From UBA9676 sp036522155 (GTDB lineage Bacteria > Actinomycetota > Actinomycetes > Streptosporangiales > Streptosporangiaceae): 12,653 nt of DNA. The notes below the pieces were generated by a model, which made no database searches, had not been told where the DNA came from, and saw only the letters and a program-made list of their open reading frames with translations. Both the position numbers and the translations under genes were made by a program. The DNA lies in contig DATDGI010000270.1 of the NCBI GenBank assembly GCA_036522155.1, positions 1 to 12,653 on the forward strand, written 5' to 3'. Each line of letters opens with the position of its first letter. The stretch's first letter is position 1. Shown here piece after piece: positions 1-5,512 of this stretch.

Positions 1-219
1 TGCATCGCCAAGACCCACCTGTCCCTGTCGGCCGACCCCGCCCGCAAGGGCGCGCCGGCTGGCTGGCGGCTGCCGGTCAGGGAGGCCCGCGCCTCGGCCG
101 GGGCCGGCTTCATCTACCCGATCTGCGGGGACATGCGGACCATGCCCGGCCTGGCCTCGCACGCCGCCGCCGAGCGGATCGACATCGACGCCGACGGCCA
201 GGTGGTCGGCCTGGCATGA
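1..219 (+). CDS. fhs: Formate--tetrahydrofolate ligase, C-terminal fragment (cut by window edge)
   Basis: This is the last 72 codons of a gene that begins before the window. Formate-tetrahydrofolate ligase (10-formyl-THF synthetase) is a cytosolic enzyme that activates formate with ATP onto tetrahydrofolate. The fragment matches the conserved family tail: an IAKTHLSLSADP segment, then VREARASAGAGFIYPICGD, then MRTMPGLASHAAAERIDID, ending in VVGLA. In known fhs proteins the equivalents are AKTQYSLSDDP, VREVRPSAGAGF and MTMPGLPKxPAAxxID. The stop codon overlaps the next start as ATGA (216-219), so the two genes are very likely translationally coupled in a C1-folate operon. Seen directly: the motifs and the overlap. 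From family knowledge: the reaction. Confidence 0.93.
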   Translation, partial: CIAKTHLSLSADPARKGAPAGWRLPVREARASAGAGFIYPICGDMRTMPGLASHAAAERIDIDADGQVVGLA

Positions 220-908
220 GCAGCCAGCCGGGCCAGCCAGACCCCGGGCCGCAGCCATCTCCGGCCCGGCCCGGCGCCCCCACGCCGGGACCAGGCCAGC
301 CGGGCTATCCCGGCGGCGGGCCGGATGGGTACCTGAACCTGCCCGTCGGCCAGTTCCTGGCCGCGCTGTCGGCGCCGACGCCCGACCCGGGTGGCGGCGC
401 GGTGGCGGCGCTGGCGGTGACCCTTGCCGCCAGCCTGTGCGCCATGACCTCCGCCCTTTCCGCGCGCCGGCTGGCAGCTGCGGAACCAGAGGCCGAGCCG
501 CTGGCGGCGCGGGCCACCCGGTTGCGCGACGAGGCGGCCCCGCTGGCCGAGGCCGACGTGGCCCGTTACCGGGCGGTGCTGGCCGCCCAGCGCGCCGGCG
601 ATAGCGGGGCCATCCAGGCGGCTCTTTCCGCGGCCTGCGACGTGCCGATGCGGGTCACGGAGCTGGGGGCCGAGGTGGCCGCGATCGCCGCGGCCGTGGC
701 GGCCGACGGGAACCCGGCGGTGCGCGGTGACGCGATCACCGCCGCGCTGCTAGCGGCGGCCGGTGCCAGCTCGGCGGCGGCCCTGGTGCGGATCAACCTC
801 GCCCAGGCGCCCGGCGACGCCCGCCCCGGCCGCGCCGGGCGGCTGGCCGCCGAAGCCACCCGGCTCGCCACCGAAGCCAGCCGCCTCGCCACCTCTGTCG
901 GCTCATGA
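216..908 (+). CDS. Cyclodeaminase/cyclohydrolase family protein (probable methenyl-THF cyclohydrolase)
   Basis: The 230-residue product matches the formiminotransferase-cyclodeaminase C-terminal / FchA family. Residues 1 to about 36 are a Pro/Gly-rich low-complexity leader, which is unusual for the family. The conserved fold starts at YLNLPVGQFLAALSAPTPDPGGGAV, carrying the PGGG(S/A)VAA signature, followed by the VARYRAVLAA helix with its conserved Asp and by the late NPAVRGDAI...LVRINL segment. The start overlaps the fhs stop by ATGA. FchA-type enzymes interconvert 5,10-methenyl-THF and 10-formyl-THF, the step next to fhs, so the neighbour supports cyclohydrolase activity. Formimino-THF cyclodeaminase is the alternative, but no formiminotransferase or hut gene is visible here. 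The long leader could mean a later true start, but no better start with a ribosome site is seen. Confidence 0.85.
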   Translation: MSSQPGQPDPGPQPSPARPGAPTPGPGQPGYPGGGPDGYLNLPVGQFLAALSAPTPDPGGGAVAALAVTLAASLCAMTSALSARRLAAAEPEAEPLAARATRLRDEAAPLAEADVARYRAVLAAQRAGDSGAIQAALSAACDVPMRVTELGAEVAAIAAAVAADGNPAVRGDAITAALLAAAGASSAAALVRINLAQAPGDARPGRAGRLAAEATRLATEASRLATSVGS

Positions 909-918
909 CCGCGGGCGC

Positions 919-940
919 GGCGCCGCGGCTGGGCGGCGCC
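919..940 (+). terminator. GC-rich hairpin after the fhs operon
   Basis: Perfect 8-bp arms GGCGCCGC and GCGGCGCC enclose a 6-base loop, beginning 10 bases after the stop at 908. There is no U-run, which is common for actinobacterial terminators. Function is inferred from position and stem strength. Confidence 0.55.
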
Positions 941-1060
941 GGCCAGGTCAGCCCGGACCGTGTCCAGGAGCTATGGCAAGGCACGTGACGCGCCGGGCGC
1001 AGACCCGGAGAGGCCCGACCACGGCGGCAGACCGGCGGCCCCGAGGCCGGTCAGCACCGC
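941..1060. other. Intergenic stretch with nothing recognised
   Basis: GC-rich sequence between the hairpin and the transposase-like tail. No gene with a ribosome site or family motif is seen on either strand. One long open frame crosses it from inside the cyclodeaminase gene, but it looks like a GC-driven shadow. Confidence 0.5.
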
Positions 1061-1174
1061 CAGCGTCAGCACGAGGGCTGTCCTGGTCGTCAGCAAGGGA
1101 ACTTCCCCCAGGCACTGACCCACCTGGCGCTGATCAGCGCCGCGTTCAACCTCGACCGTGCCCTCGGCGCGTGA
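1061..1174 (+). pseudogene. Probable transposase C-terminal remnant
   Basis: The frame ending in TGA at 1172-1174 reads QGNFPQALTHLALISAAF and then NLDRALGA. This resembles the extreme C-terminus of DDE transposases of insertion sequences, which often end in a helix of the type HLALxxAAxNLxR. No start codon, catalytic DDE residues or upstream transposase body are present: the sequence further upstream does not read as transposase in any frame. If correct, this is the last piece of an insertion sequence that has otherwise been deleted. It lies next to an AT-richer gene, consistent with an accessory insertion patch downstream of the fhs operon. The IS family cannot be assigned from so short a tail. 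Chance similarity remains possible. Confidence 0.4.
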
Positions 1175-1175
1175 A

Positions 1176-1192
1176 TCACCAGGATCTGGTGA
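1176..1192. terminator. Short perfect hairpin after the transposase-like tail
   Basis: TCACCAG-GAT-CTGGTGA has 7-bp perfect arms and a 3-base loop, starting 2 bases after the TGA at 1172-1174. It could be a terminator or part of an element end. No U-run follows. Confidence 0.35.
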
Positions 1193-1289
1193 CGACCGCT
1201 CACCCGCCCGGCGGCGAGGCTCGGTTCGTCGCGAAAGGCTCGCACGGCCACGAGGGTGCGCCCGGCAATACTCGAAGATCCGGGCCCCC

Positions 1290-1311
1290 GGTGAACCCGG
1301 CTAGGTTCACC
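1290..1311. promoter_or_regulatory. Perfect 8-bp inverted repeat upstream of the 1334 gene
   Basis: GGTGAACC-CGGCTA-GGTTCACC is a perfect inverted repeat with a 6-base spacer. It ends 9 bases before the strong AAGGAGG ribosome site at 1321-1327. A -10-like TAGGTT (1302-1307) lies inside it, so a bound repressor or an mRNA hairpin here could control the next gene. Seen: the repeat. Inferred: operator function. Confidence 0.5.
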
Positions 1312-1333
1312 TATGTGAGTAAGGAGGAATCAG

Positions 1334-1771
1334 GTGGTATCCCAAATGGAATCACAACATGCGGACGCAAATGAGGAGCTTCTCCTGGAGTTGAAGTCGA
1401 AGAACACGACCAGAAGCGTCAAAGACTTCTCGCCCGAAGGCATCAGGCTCGAGTCCAATCTCGAGGGAGAGGCCAAAGGCGTGTACAACGCCACGTTCTA
1501 CGCGACGATCACCATGCTGGTAAAGCCAGATCGAACCATTGACTACGAAGTACGACAGATCCACACGACCAGCGACGGCGACACTGTTCTCGTGTACTAC
1601 AAGGGGACGAGCATCATCGAGAGCCCCACCCACAATAAGTTCGTGGGCGAAACCACGTTTCAGACCTCATCAAAGAAGCTCGCATGGCTGAACGGAATGA
1701 AAGCTCGGCACGAAGGAGAGTACAACCCCGTCGCGGGTGAGAATGACTTTCGAGTGTACGGGAAAAGGTAG
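1334..1771 (+). CDS. Hypothetical protein, probable small beta-rich (calycin-like) domain
   Basis: A 145-residue protein starts at GTG 1334 behind an excellent AAGGAGG site (1321-1327, 6-base spacing). An alternative ATG lies at 1346. I do not recognise the family with certainty. The middle alternates hydrophobic and polar residues as in a beta barrel (VYNATFYATITMLV, YEVRQIHTTSDGDTVLVYYKG) and ends with GETTFQTSSKKLAWLNG...GEY, a rhythm like small barrel families with a terminal 'f.Gs..la.l.G' repeat. There is no signal peptide or membrane segment, so it is probably cytosolic. The base composition is about half GC, far below the neighbours, with many AAA, AAT, GAA and GTA-type codons. That points to horizontal acquisition, supported by the adjacent transposase-like tail. 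Function is unknown. Confidence 0.8.
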   Translation: MVSQMESQHADANEELLLELKSKNTTRSVKDFSPEGIRLESNLEGEAKGVYNATFYATITMLVKPDRTIDYEVRQIHTTSDGDTVLVYYKGTSIIESPTHNKFVGETTFQTSSKKLAWLNGMKARHEGEYNPVAGENDFRVYGKR

Positions 1772-1824
1772 CTTATCTCTCAGGGCGATGCGGGCACTAA
1801 AGGGCCGATGGATGGACCGAGAAG

Positions 1825-2039
1825 GTGATACCGGTAGTCAGCACCAGGGAAGGCCTGGAGATCTTCGCAGGTGAACTTGAAGCGGTGATCAGGGAGCTGC
1901 CGGAGCTGGAAGGCCAGGGTGCCGAGATGCGCCGGGCTGTCGAGGCGCGCCAGGAGCACGAGTGCCACCCGCGCACCCGGACATCCGCGCGCTGTTGCCA
2001 CCGCTGAAAGTCGGCCGGAAGTCAGGCAGACGAGCGGTA
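1825..2039 (+). pseudogene. Small hypothetical gene, apparently frameshifted
   Basis: From GTG 1825 the frame reads IPVVSTREGLEIFAGELEAV, then an amphipathic helical stretch to about AVEARQEHEC (1963-1965), which looks like real coding sequence. It then turns into a Cys/Arg/Thr-rich tail and stops at 2005-2007. The overlapping frame starting at 1968 reads PAHPDIRALLPPLKVGRK, which looks like the natural continuation. That implies loss of one base near 1966-1970. The ribosome site is poor: GAGAAG abuts the GTG, and there is no earlier in-frame start after the TAA at 1798-1800. The proposed end near 2039 is approximate because the second frame stays open further. Function is unknown. It may be a decayed accessory gene or carry a sequencing indel. 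Confidence 0.4.
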
Positions 2040-2069
2040 GAACCGCGTAACCGCAGGTCGAGACGGGTA

Positions 2070-2100
2070 CTCCCGGAGGCCAGTTTCAGGCCCCCGGGAG
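2070..2100. terminator. Long hairpin between convergent genes
   Basis: CTCCCGGAGGCC and GGCCCCCGGGAG form a 12-bp stem with a single A-C mismatch around a 7-base AGTTTCA loop. CCTGTTTGTG follows on the plus strand. It lies between a plus-strand small gene and the minus-strand dioxygenase (ends 2243), so a bidirectional terminator is the simplest reading. The following 2101-2242 stretch holds no recognisable gene. Confidence 0.55.
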
Positions 2101-2242
2101 CCTGTTTGTGCAGGTCAGCGCAGGTAGCGAGGCCGTGAGGCAAGTTATCCGCCGGTCCACCAGCTGCCGCACCCGCCGCCGCAGCGGGTTGAACAGCGCC
2201 GCGGCGGCCAGCGTGGTGACGGCCACGGCCACCGCCCGCCGG

Positions 2243-3073
2243 TCAGGCGACCTGGATGGACCTCTTGGCCAGGCCGTACCAGAAGCCGTCGATGACAGTC
2301 CGCGCGCCGGACACATCGCCCGCGGCGGCGCCCAGCGTCACGAACAGCGGCGCGAAATGCTCGGTCCGCGGATGAGCCTGCCGGGCCGCAGGGGCCTTGT
2401 GCTGGAAGTCGAGCAGCGCGTCGATGTCGCCCCGGGCGAGTGCTTCGGCACCCCAGTGGTCGAATTCCGACATGACCGAGCTGACCGAGCCGTCCATGTT
2501 CATGGCCCGCAGGTTGTGGGTGAAGAAGCCGCTGCCCACGATGAGCACTCCGGCGTCGCGCAGCGGCGCCAGCTTGCGGCCAACCTCGAACAGCCGCTGC
2601 GGGTCCAGGGTCGGCATGGAGATCTGCAGCACCGGGACATCGGCGTCCGGGTACAACTCCACCAGCGGGACGTAGGCGCCGTGGTCAAGGCCCCGGTCCG
2701 GGATATCTTGCACTCCGGTGCCCGCGGCCCGCAGCAGCTTGCGGACGTCGCCGGCCAGCTGCGGCGCACCCGGCGCCGGATACGTCACCTGGTAGTACCG
2801 ATCCTCGAACCCCCAGAAGTCGTAGACCAGCGGCACCGTGGTGGTCGCGCCGAGGGCGAGCGGCGCCGACTCCCAGTGGGCGGAGACCATGAGCACCGAC
2901 GCGGGCCGGGGCAGGCTGGCCGACCAGTCCGCGAGCTGCCGGGTCCACAGCCGGTCGTCGGCCAGCGGCGGGGCGCCGTGGCTCAGGTAGATCGCGGGCA
3001 TCCGGGTCTGGCCCGGGCCGGCCGCTTCCGCGCTGCCTGCTCCGCTTTCGGCTGGCGTGTGCTCGCCGGACAT
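2243..3073 (-). CDS. DODA/LigB-type extradiol dioxygenase (YgiD-like)
   Basis: The 276-residue protein belongs to the class III extradiol aromatic ring-opening dioxygenase / DODA family, non-heme Fe(II) or Zn(II) cytosolic enzymes acting on catecholic substrates. Visible family residues are YLSHGAPP (His32), SAHWES (His66), GLDHGAYVPL, SGFFTHNLR (His186) and PRTEHFAPL (His239), matching the four conserved His positions of YgiD-like proteins. A Pro/Gly/Ala-rich leader of about 25 residues precedes the domain. The start at 3073 is chosen because AGGAGG (complement of 3079-3084) lies 5 bases upstream. The open frame extends to 3115 but that start lacks a ribosome site. A TAGTTTGAATTTGAA box about 45 bases upstream is shared with the marR gene at 5513, so control by that MarR regulator is likely. 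The natural substrate is not deducible. Confidence 0.9.
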   Translation of the reverse strand: MSGEHTPAESGAGSAEAAGPGQTRMPAIYLSHGAPPLADDRLWTRQLADWSASLPRPASVLMVSAHWESAPLALGATTTVPLVYDFWGFEDRYYQVTYPAPGAPQLAGDVRKLLRAAGTGVQDIPDRGLDHGAYVPLVELYPDADVPVLQISMPTLDPQRLFEVGRKLAPLRDAGVLIVGSGFFTHNLRAMNMDGSVSSVMSEFDHWGAEALARGDIDALLDFQHKAPAARQAHPRTEHFAPLFVTLGAAAGDVSGARTVIDGFWYGLAKRSIQVA

Positions 3074-3118
3074 CGTGTCCTCCTGCCGCCATGCTGACCA
3101 TCTGCCCATCGACAACAG

Positions 3119-3133
3119 TTCAAATTCAAACTA
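3119..3133 (-). promoter_or_regulatory. MarR-type box upstream of the dioxygenase
   Basis: On the minus strand this reads TAGTTTGAATTTGAA, identical over 15 bases to the box at 5476-5490 in front of marR and in the same orientation relative to its downstream gene. It is an AT-rich imperfect palindrome (AGTTTGAA/TTTGAACT, 12 of 16 positions symmetrical) with a tandem TTTGAA. It is probably the operator of the MarR protein at 5513, possibly overlapping a -35 region. Confidence 0.6.
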
Positions 3134-3344
3134 CATTCCCGCGGCTCGGCCGCTGGTCCCGGTCCCAGCTTCCGCCGTACCAGGGGCGGCCCGCCCGCGC
3201 TGTGACAGATGCCGGCGGTGGCCGCCGCAGGCGATCATGGGGCCATGGACAACGTGTCGGTCACCGTGGATTTCGCGCCGCCCGGCAGTGGCGCCGGGCG
3301 GGCTGATGGCGGCTGAGCTGCCGGGACGGGCCCGTTGCCGAACT
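3134..3344. other. Intergenic, no supported gene
   Basis: GC-rich spacer between the divergent dioxygenase and Clp-N genes. It contains a 23-codon open frame from ATG 3245 (starts MDNVSVTVDFAPPG, stop at 3314-3316) with no clear ribosome site. It may be a truncated gene start but is not supported as a gene. Confidence 0.4.
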
Positions 3345-3385
3345 CGCGATGTATCTTGCTGCTGGCAGAGACGCGATGTATCTTG
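3345..3385. repeat. Two direct repeats CGCGATGTATCTTG upstream of the Clp-N gene
   Basis: Identical 14-mers CGCGATGTATCTTG occur at 3345-3358 and 3372-3385 with a 27-base period, in an otherwise GC-rich spacer. The second copy runs on into ATATCC. They lie 44 to 84 bases before the start at 3429 and contain -10-like TATCTT. They are probably promoter/operator repeats for the Clp-N gene. They do not match the HspR (HAIR) or ClgR boxes as I know them. Confidence 0.5.
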
Positions 3386-3428
3386 ATATCCACGATCAGG
3401 CCGCCGGGGCTTCGAAGGGCGGATGGGC

Positions 3429-4280
3429 ATGTTCGAGCGTTTTACCGACGGGGCGCGGCGGGTGATGGACCTGGCCCACGAAGAAGCCAGGATGCTCCGC
3501 CACAACTACATCGGCACCGAGCACCTGCTGCTGGGCCTTATCCATGAGGGTGACGGCCTGGCGGCCCAGGCGCTGGAGTCGCTGGGGGTCGGCCTGGCGG
3601 AGGTGCGCCAGCAGGTGCGGGAGATCATCGGCCAGGGCCAGCAGGATCCGTCGCCGACGATCCCCTTCACGCCGCGGGTCAAGAAGGTGCTGGGGCTGGC
3701 GCGGCGCGAAGCGCTGGCCATGGGCGACAACGACGTCGGCCCCGAGCACATGCTGCTGGGCCTGATCCGTGAGGGAGACGGCGTGGCCGCGCAGGTGCTG
3801 GTGCGCCTGGGCCTGGATATGAACCGGGTCCGCCAGCAGCTGATCCAGCTGCTGCACGGCCAGCGCGGCGACGACGAGCAGAAGAGCGGGCGCGCGGCCC
3901 GGCGCTACGGTAAATCCGCCCGGCGGCAGCGCGAGCGGCCGGACATTCTGGAACGCGTCGAGTCGATCGACGCGCGTTTGTCGGCCATCGGGCAGAGCCT
4001 CGGGACCGGGCCGGACGTGGGCGACCTCGACCAGCAGATCGCGCAGGCCCGCACGGCCAAGGAAGCCGCCGCTGGCGCCGAGGACTATGAGAGCGCTGCG
4101 GCGCTGCGGGACCAGGAACGGCAACTGCTCGCCGACAAGACCGCCCGCCAGCAGGAGTGGGCGGCCGCCCATCTGGACCTCGCAGCCCTGGCGGGAGAAC
4201 TGCATCGGCTCAGTGAGGAGGTCGGTTCGCTCCGCGATCTCCTCCGCGAGCAGGACACCGGCCCCCACAGCGCCGCCTGA
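3429..4280 (+). CDS. ClpC-like N-domain protein with UVR motif, no ATPase
   Basis: The 283-residue protein begins MFERFTDGARRVMDLAHEEA, like the N-terminus of ClpC. It has two Clp-N repeats: residues 1-70 (RHNYIGTEHLLLGLIHEGDG) and about 79-144 (FTPRVKKVLGLARREA...GPEHMLLGLIREGDG). A basic linker (about 145-172) and a coiled helix follow. Next is a UVR-type motif at about 200-243 (LDQQIAQARTAKEAAAGAEDYESAAALRDQERQLL), then a coiled coil to the end. No Walker A/B or AAA module is present; real ClpC is about 800 residues or more. Such proteins could act as substrate or arginine-phosphate-binding adaptors or modulators of ClpC/ClpP, an inference from Clp-N and McsA/UVR biology. The start at 3429 is preferred over ATG 3423 because AAGGG (3415-3419) is 9 bases away. 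Two direct repeats precede it. Confidence 0.9.
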   Translation: MFERFTDGARRVMDLAHEEARMLRHNYIGTEHLLLGLIHEGDGLAAQALESLGVGLAEVRQQVREIIGQGQQDPSPTIPFTPRVKKVLGLARREALAMGDNDVGPEHMLLGLIREGDGVAAQVLVRLGLDMNRVRQQLIQLLHGQRGDDEQKSGRAARRYGKSARRQRERPDILERVESIDARLSAIGQSLGTGPDVGDLDQQIAQARTAKEAAAGAEDYESAAALRDQERQLLADKTARQQEWAAAHLDLAALAGELHRLSEEVGSLRDLLREQDTGPHSAA

Positions 4281-4286
4281 CCGCCC

Positions 4287-4305
4287 GCCGGGGCCGCGTC
4301 CCGGC
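4287..4305 (+). terminator. Possible hairpin after the Clp-N gene
   Basis: GCCGGG and CCCGGC arms with a 7-base loop start 6 bases after the stop at 4280. The stem is short and there is no U-run, so the call is weak. The stretch from 4306 to 4407 is C-rich with no gene seen. Confidence 0.35.
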
Positions 4306-4407
4306 CGGAATCACCCATCGGGCGCCGTTGCCCACCACGCCGACCTGCCTTCGACCTCCACCCTCCGCCCGGCGCCTATCCCCCGATGCCCCCCCGATTC
4401 CCCAAGC

Positions 4408-4485
4408 TAGTTTGAATACGAGCCGGCCTGGCTGGATGAGGCGGAGATGGCCGCCTGGCTGGCCTTCCTCGAGGTCAGCCACCGG
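4408..4485 (+). pseudogene. Broken partial copy of the marR promoter and 5' coding region
   Basis: Positions 4418-4485 are identical over 68 bases to 5520-5587, the codons for roughly residues 3-25 of the MarR protein (EPAWLDEAEMAAWLAFLEVS). Just before it, TAGTTTGAAT (4408-4417) equals the start of the marR box at 5476-5485. The 34 bases between box and codon 3 in the intact copy, including the GTG start, are missing. The copy has an in-frame TAG at 4408-4410, no start codon, and diverges after 4485. It is therefore a dead duplicate fragment. It and the real marR form direct repeats around the transporter gene. Confidence 0.85.
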
Positions 4486-4604
4486 TCGCGCAACCAGCGC
4501 TCCCCAGCGTCGAGAGCCTGACCGGGGTCCCTTCGCCGAAGGAGGGTCATTGAACGACGACGAGGGGCAACTCCCACACCGCTGGCGGCGGACGGCAGCC
4601 GCTG
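4486..4604. other. Gap with an orphan ribosome-binding site
   Basis: GAAGGAGGG (4538-4546) followed by TTG at 4550 reads NDDEGQLPHRWRR and then runs antisense into the transporter gene (stop about 4726). The site looks genuine but the downstream frame looks like shadow sequence. Either a truncated gene start or coincidence. Nothing else is recognised here. Confidence 0.35.
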
Positions 4605-5270
4605 TCAGCGCAGGATCGGCCGGCCCAGCGGGAGCGCCTTGCCACCGGTGGCCACCGAGGCCGATCCGAAGAACAGGTACACCCCCAGGGCGGCGAACAC
4701 CAGCACGACGTAGCCGGCTGTCTTGAGCAGGCCGGTGGATGCCTGGGTGGTGGCGATGATCAGCAGCAGCAGCGCCACGTCGATGAGCACGAACAGCGCC
4801 GTGAAGGCCAGTGGCAGCCGCAGCGTGGCCAGGGTGAGCATCACGATGATGACCAGCCAGGTGATCAGGAAGAGCTTCTGGGTGGCTACCGCCGCGGCCA
4901 GGGTGATCGCGAACCAGTTGTGGATCAGCCCGAGCACCAGCACGGCGTAGCTCAGCCAGAAACCGGCGAAGATGCCGAAGATGGCCGCCACGGCGCTCTG
5001 GCCGATGGCCGCGCTCCAGATCGCCGCCACGAACAGGCCCGCCGATGTGGCCGCGAGGATGATGGGCAGCGAGGCGCCGACGGCGGTGGCAGGCACGACG
5101 CCGACCAGCACCAGGCCCAGGGCAATGGAGCCGACGATGAAGCTCGGCAGTCCAAGAATTGCCGGATCGCCAGCCAGCGGGCCTACCGCGGCTGCCCCGG
5201 CCGCGGCTGCCTCTTCCGCATGCGCGGCGGGCTGGGGAGTACCGTCAGCTGCTGCATCGAGCGCGGTCAT
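4605..5270 (-). CDS. GPR1/FUN34/YaaH-family acetate/succinate transporter (SatP-like)
   Basis: The 221-residue membrane protein has about six hydrophobic segments (roughly residues 43-60, 66-84, 93-116, 120-149, 152-173, 182-202), the normal number for this family. Family marks are GDPAILGLPSF at residues 34-44, equivalent to the NPAPLGL signature, and FGIFAGFWLSYAVLVLG in helix 3, equivalent to YGxFWLS of SatP. Members move acetate or succinate with protons across the inner membrane. An Ala-rich N-terminal tail (about 33 residues) is cytosolic by inference. The start at 5270 is chosen because AGAGGAG lies 5 bases upstream; a GTG at 5285 falls before that ribosome site. The gene is divergent from marR, 242 bases away, and flanked by 68-bp direct repeats. 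An AATTTGAA half-site (5381-5388) upstream hints at MarR control. Confidence 0.88.
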   Translation of the reverse strand: MTALDAAADGTPQPAAHAEEAAAAGAAAVGPLAGDPAILGLPSFIVGSIALGLVLVGVVPATAVGASLPIILAATSAGLFVAAIWSAAIGQSAVAAIFGIFAGFWLSYAVLVLGLIHNWFAITLAAAVATQKLFLITWLVIIVMLTLATLRLPLAFTALFVLIDVALLLLIIATTQASTGLLKTAGYVVLVFAALGVYLFFGSASVATGGKALPLGRPILR

Positions 5271-5375
5271 CGCTGCTCCTCTCACAGGTGGCCGTCAGGG
5301 CCACCGGTAGCTGTCAGGAGCCACGCGATCATGTGGTCCCTAACGCCTCTGTACCTCTCATGCAGCGCGTGGCCG

Positions 5376-5390
5376 TTCTCAATTTGAACC
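5376..5390. promoter_or_regulatory. Possible MarR half-site/imperfect palindrome upstream of the transporter
   Basis: GTTCTCAATTTGAAC is a 15-base imperfect palindrome (two mismatched pairs) sharing AATTTGAA with the marR box. It lies about 105 bases upstream of the transporter start. It is a weaker match than the boxes at 3119 and 5476, so binding is only suggested. Confidence 0.3.
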
Positions 5391-5475
5391 GGCCCTTCTG
5401 ACCCCGCGACTGATCAGATGGCCGCTCGGTCATTCCCAGCGATTCGGCCACCCTGGCCGCACGCGGCCGCGGCAG

Positions 5476-5506
5476 TAGTTTGAATTTGAATCATGGGCGC
5501 TAGGCT
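5476..5506 (+). promoter_or_regulatory. marR promoter/operator with leaderless start
   Basis: TAGTTTGAATTTGAAT (5476-5491) overlaps a -35-like TTTGAA (5479-5484). Sixteen bases on comes TAGGCT (5501-5506), a good actinobacterial -10. The GTG at 5513 is 7 bases after the -10 and has no ribosome site, so the mRNA is probably leaderless. The repressor bound to the box would cover the -35, which fits autorepression. Confidence 0.6.
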
Positions 5507-5512
5507 GAGCCG

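Noticed and set aside
763..1374. 203-codon open frame between the cyclodeaminase and the hypothetical gene
   Set aside because: It starts inside the cyclodeaminase, overlaps the terminator hairpin and the next gene, and has a Pro/Arg-rich shadow composition.
2108..3097. 329-codon open frame on the plus strand
   Set aside because: It lies opposite the dioxygenase, which has all expected His motifs and a good ribosome site. The plus-strand product is Arg/Gly/His-rich low-complexity sequence typical of GC-rich antisense shadows.
3245..3316. 23-codon ORF starting MDNVSVTVDFAPPG
   Set aside because: Too short, with no clear ribosome site and no recognisable domain. It could be a truncated gene start but there is not enough to support it.
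3345..3385. CRISPR-like repeat
   Set aside because: Only two 14-base copies with a single 13-base spacer directly before a gene; a promoter/operator repeat fits better. No CRISPR array or cas gene is present.
3396..4268. 290-codon minus-strand open frame over the Clp-N gene
   Set aside because: It is the antisense of clear Clp-N/UVR coding sequence and has no ribosome site or recognisable domain.
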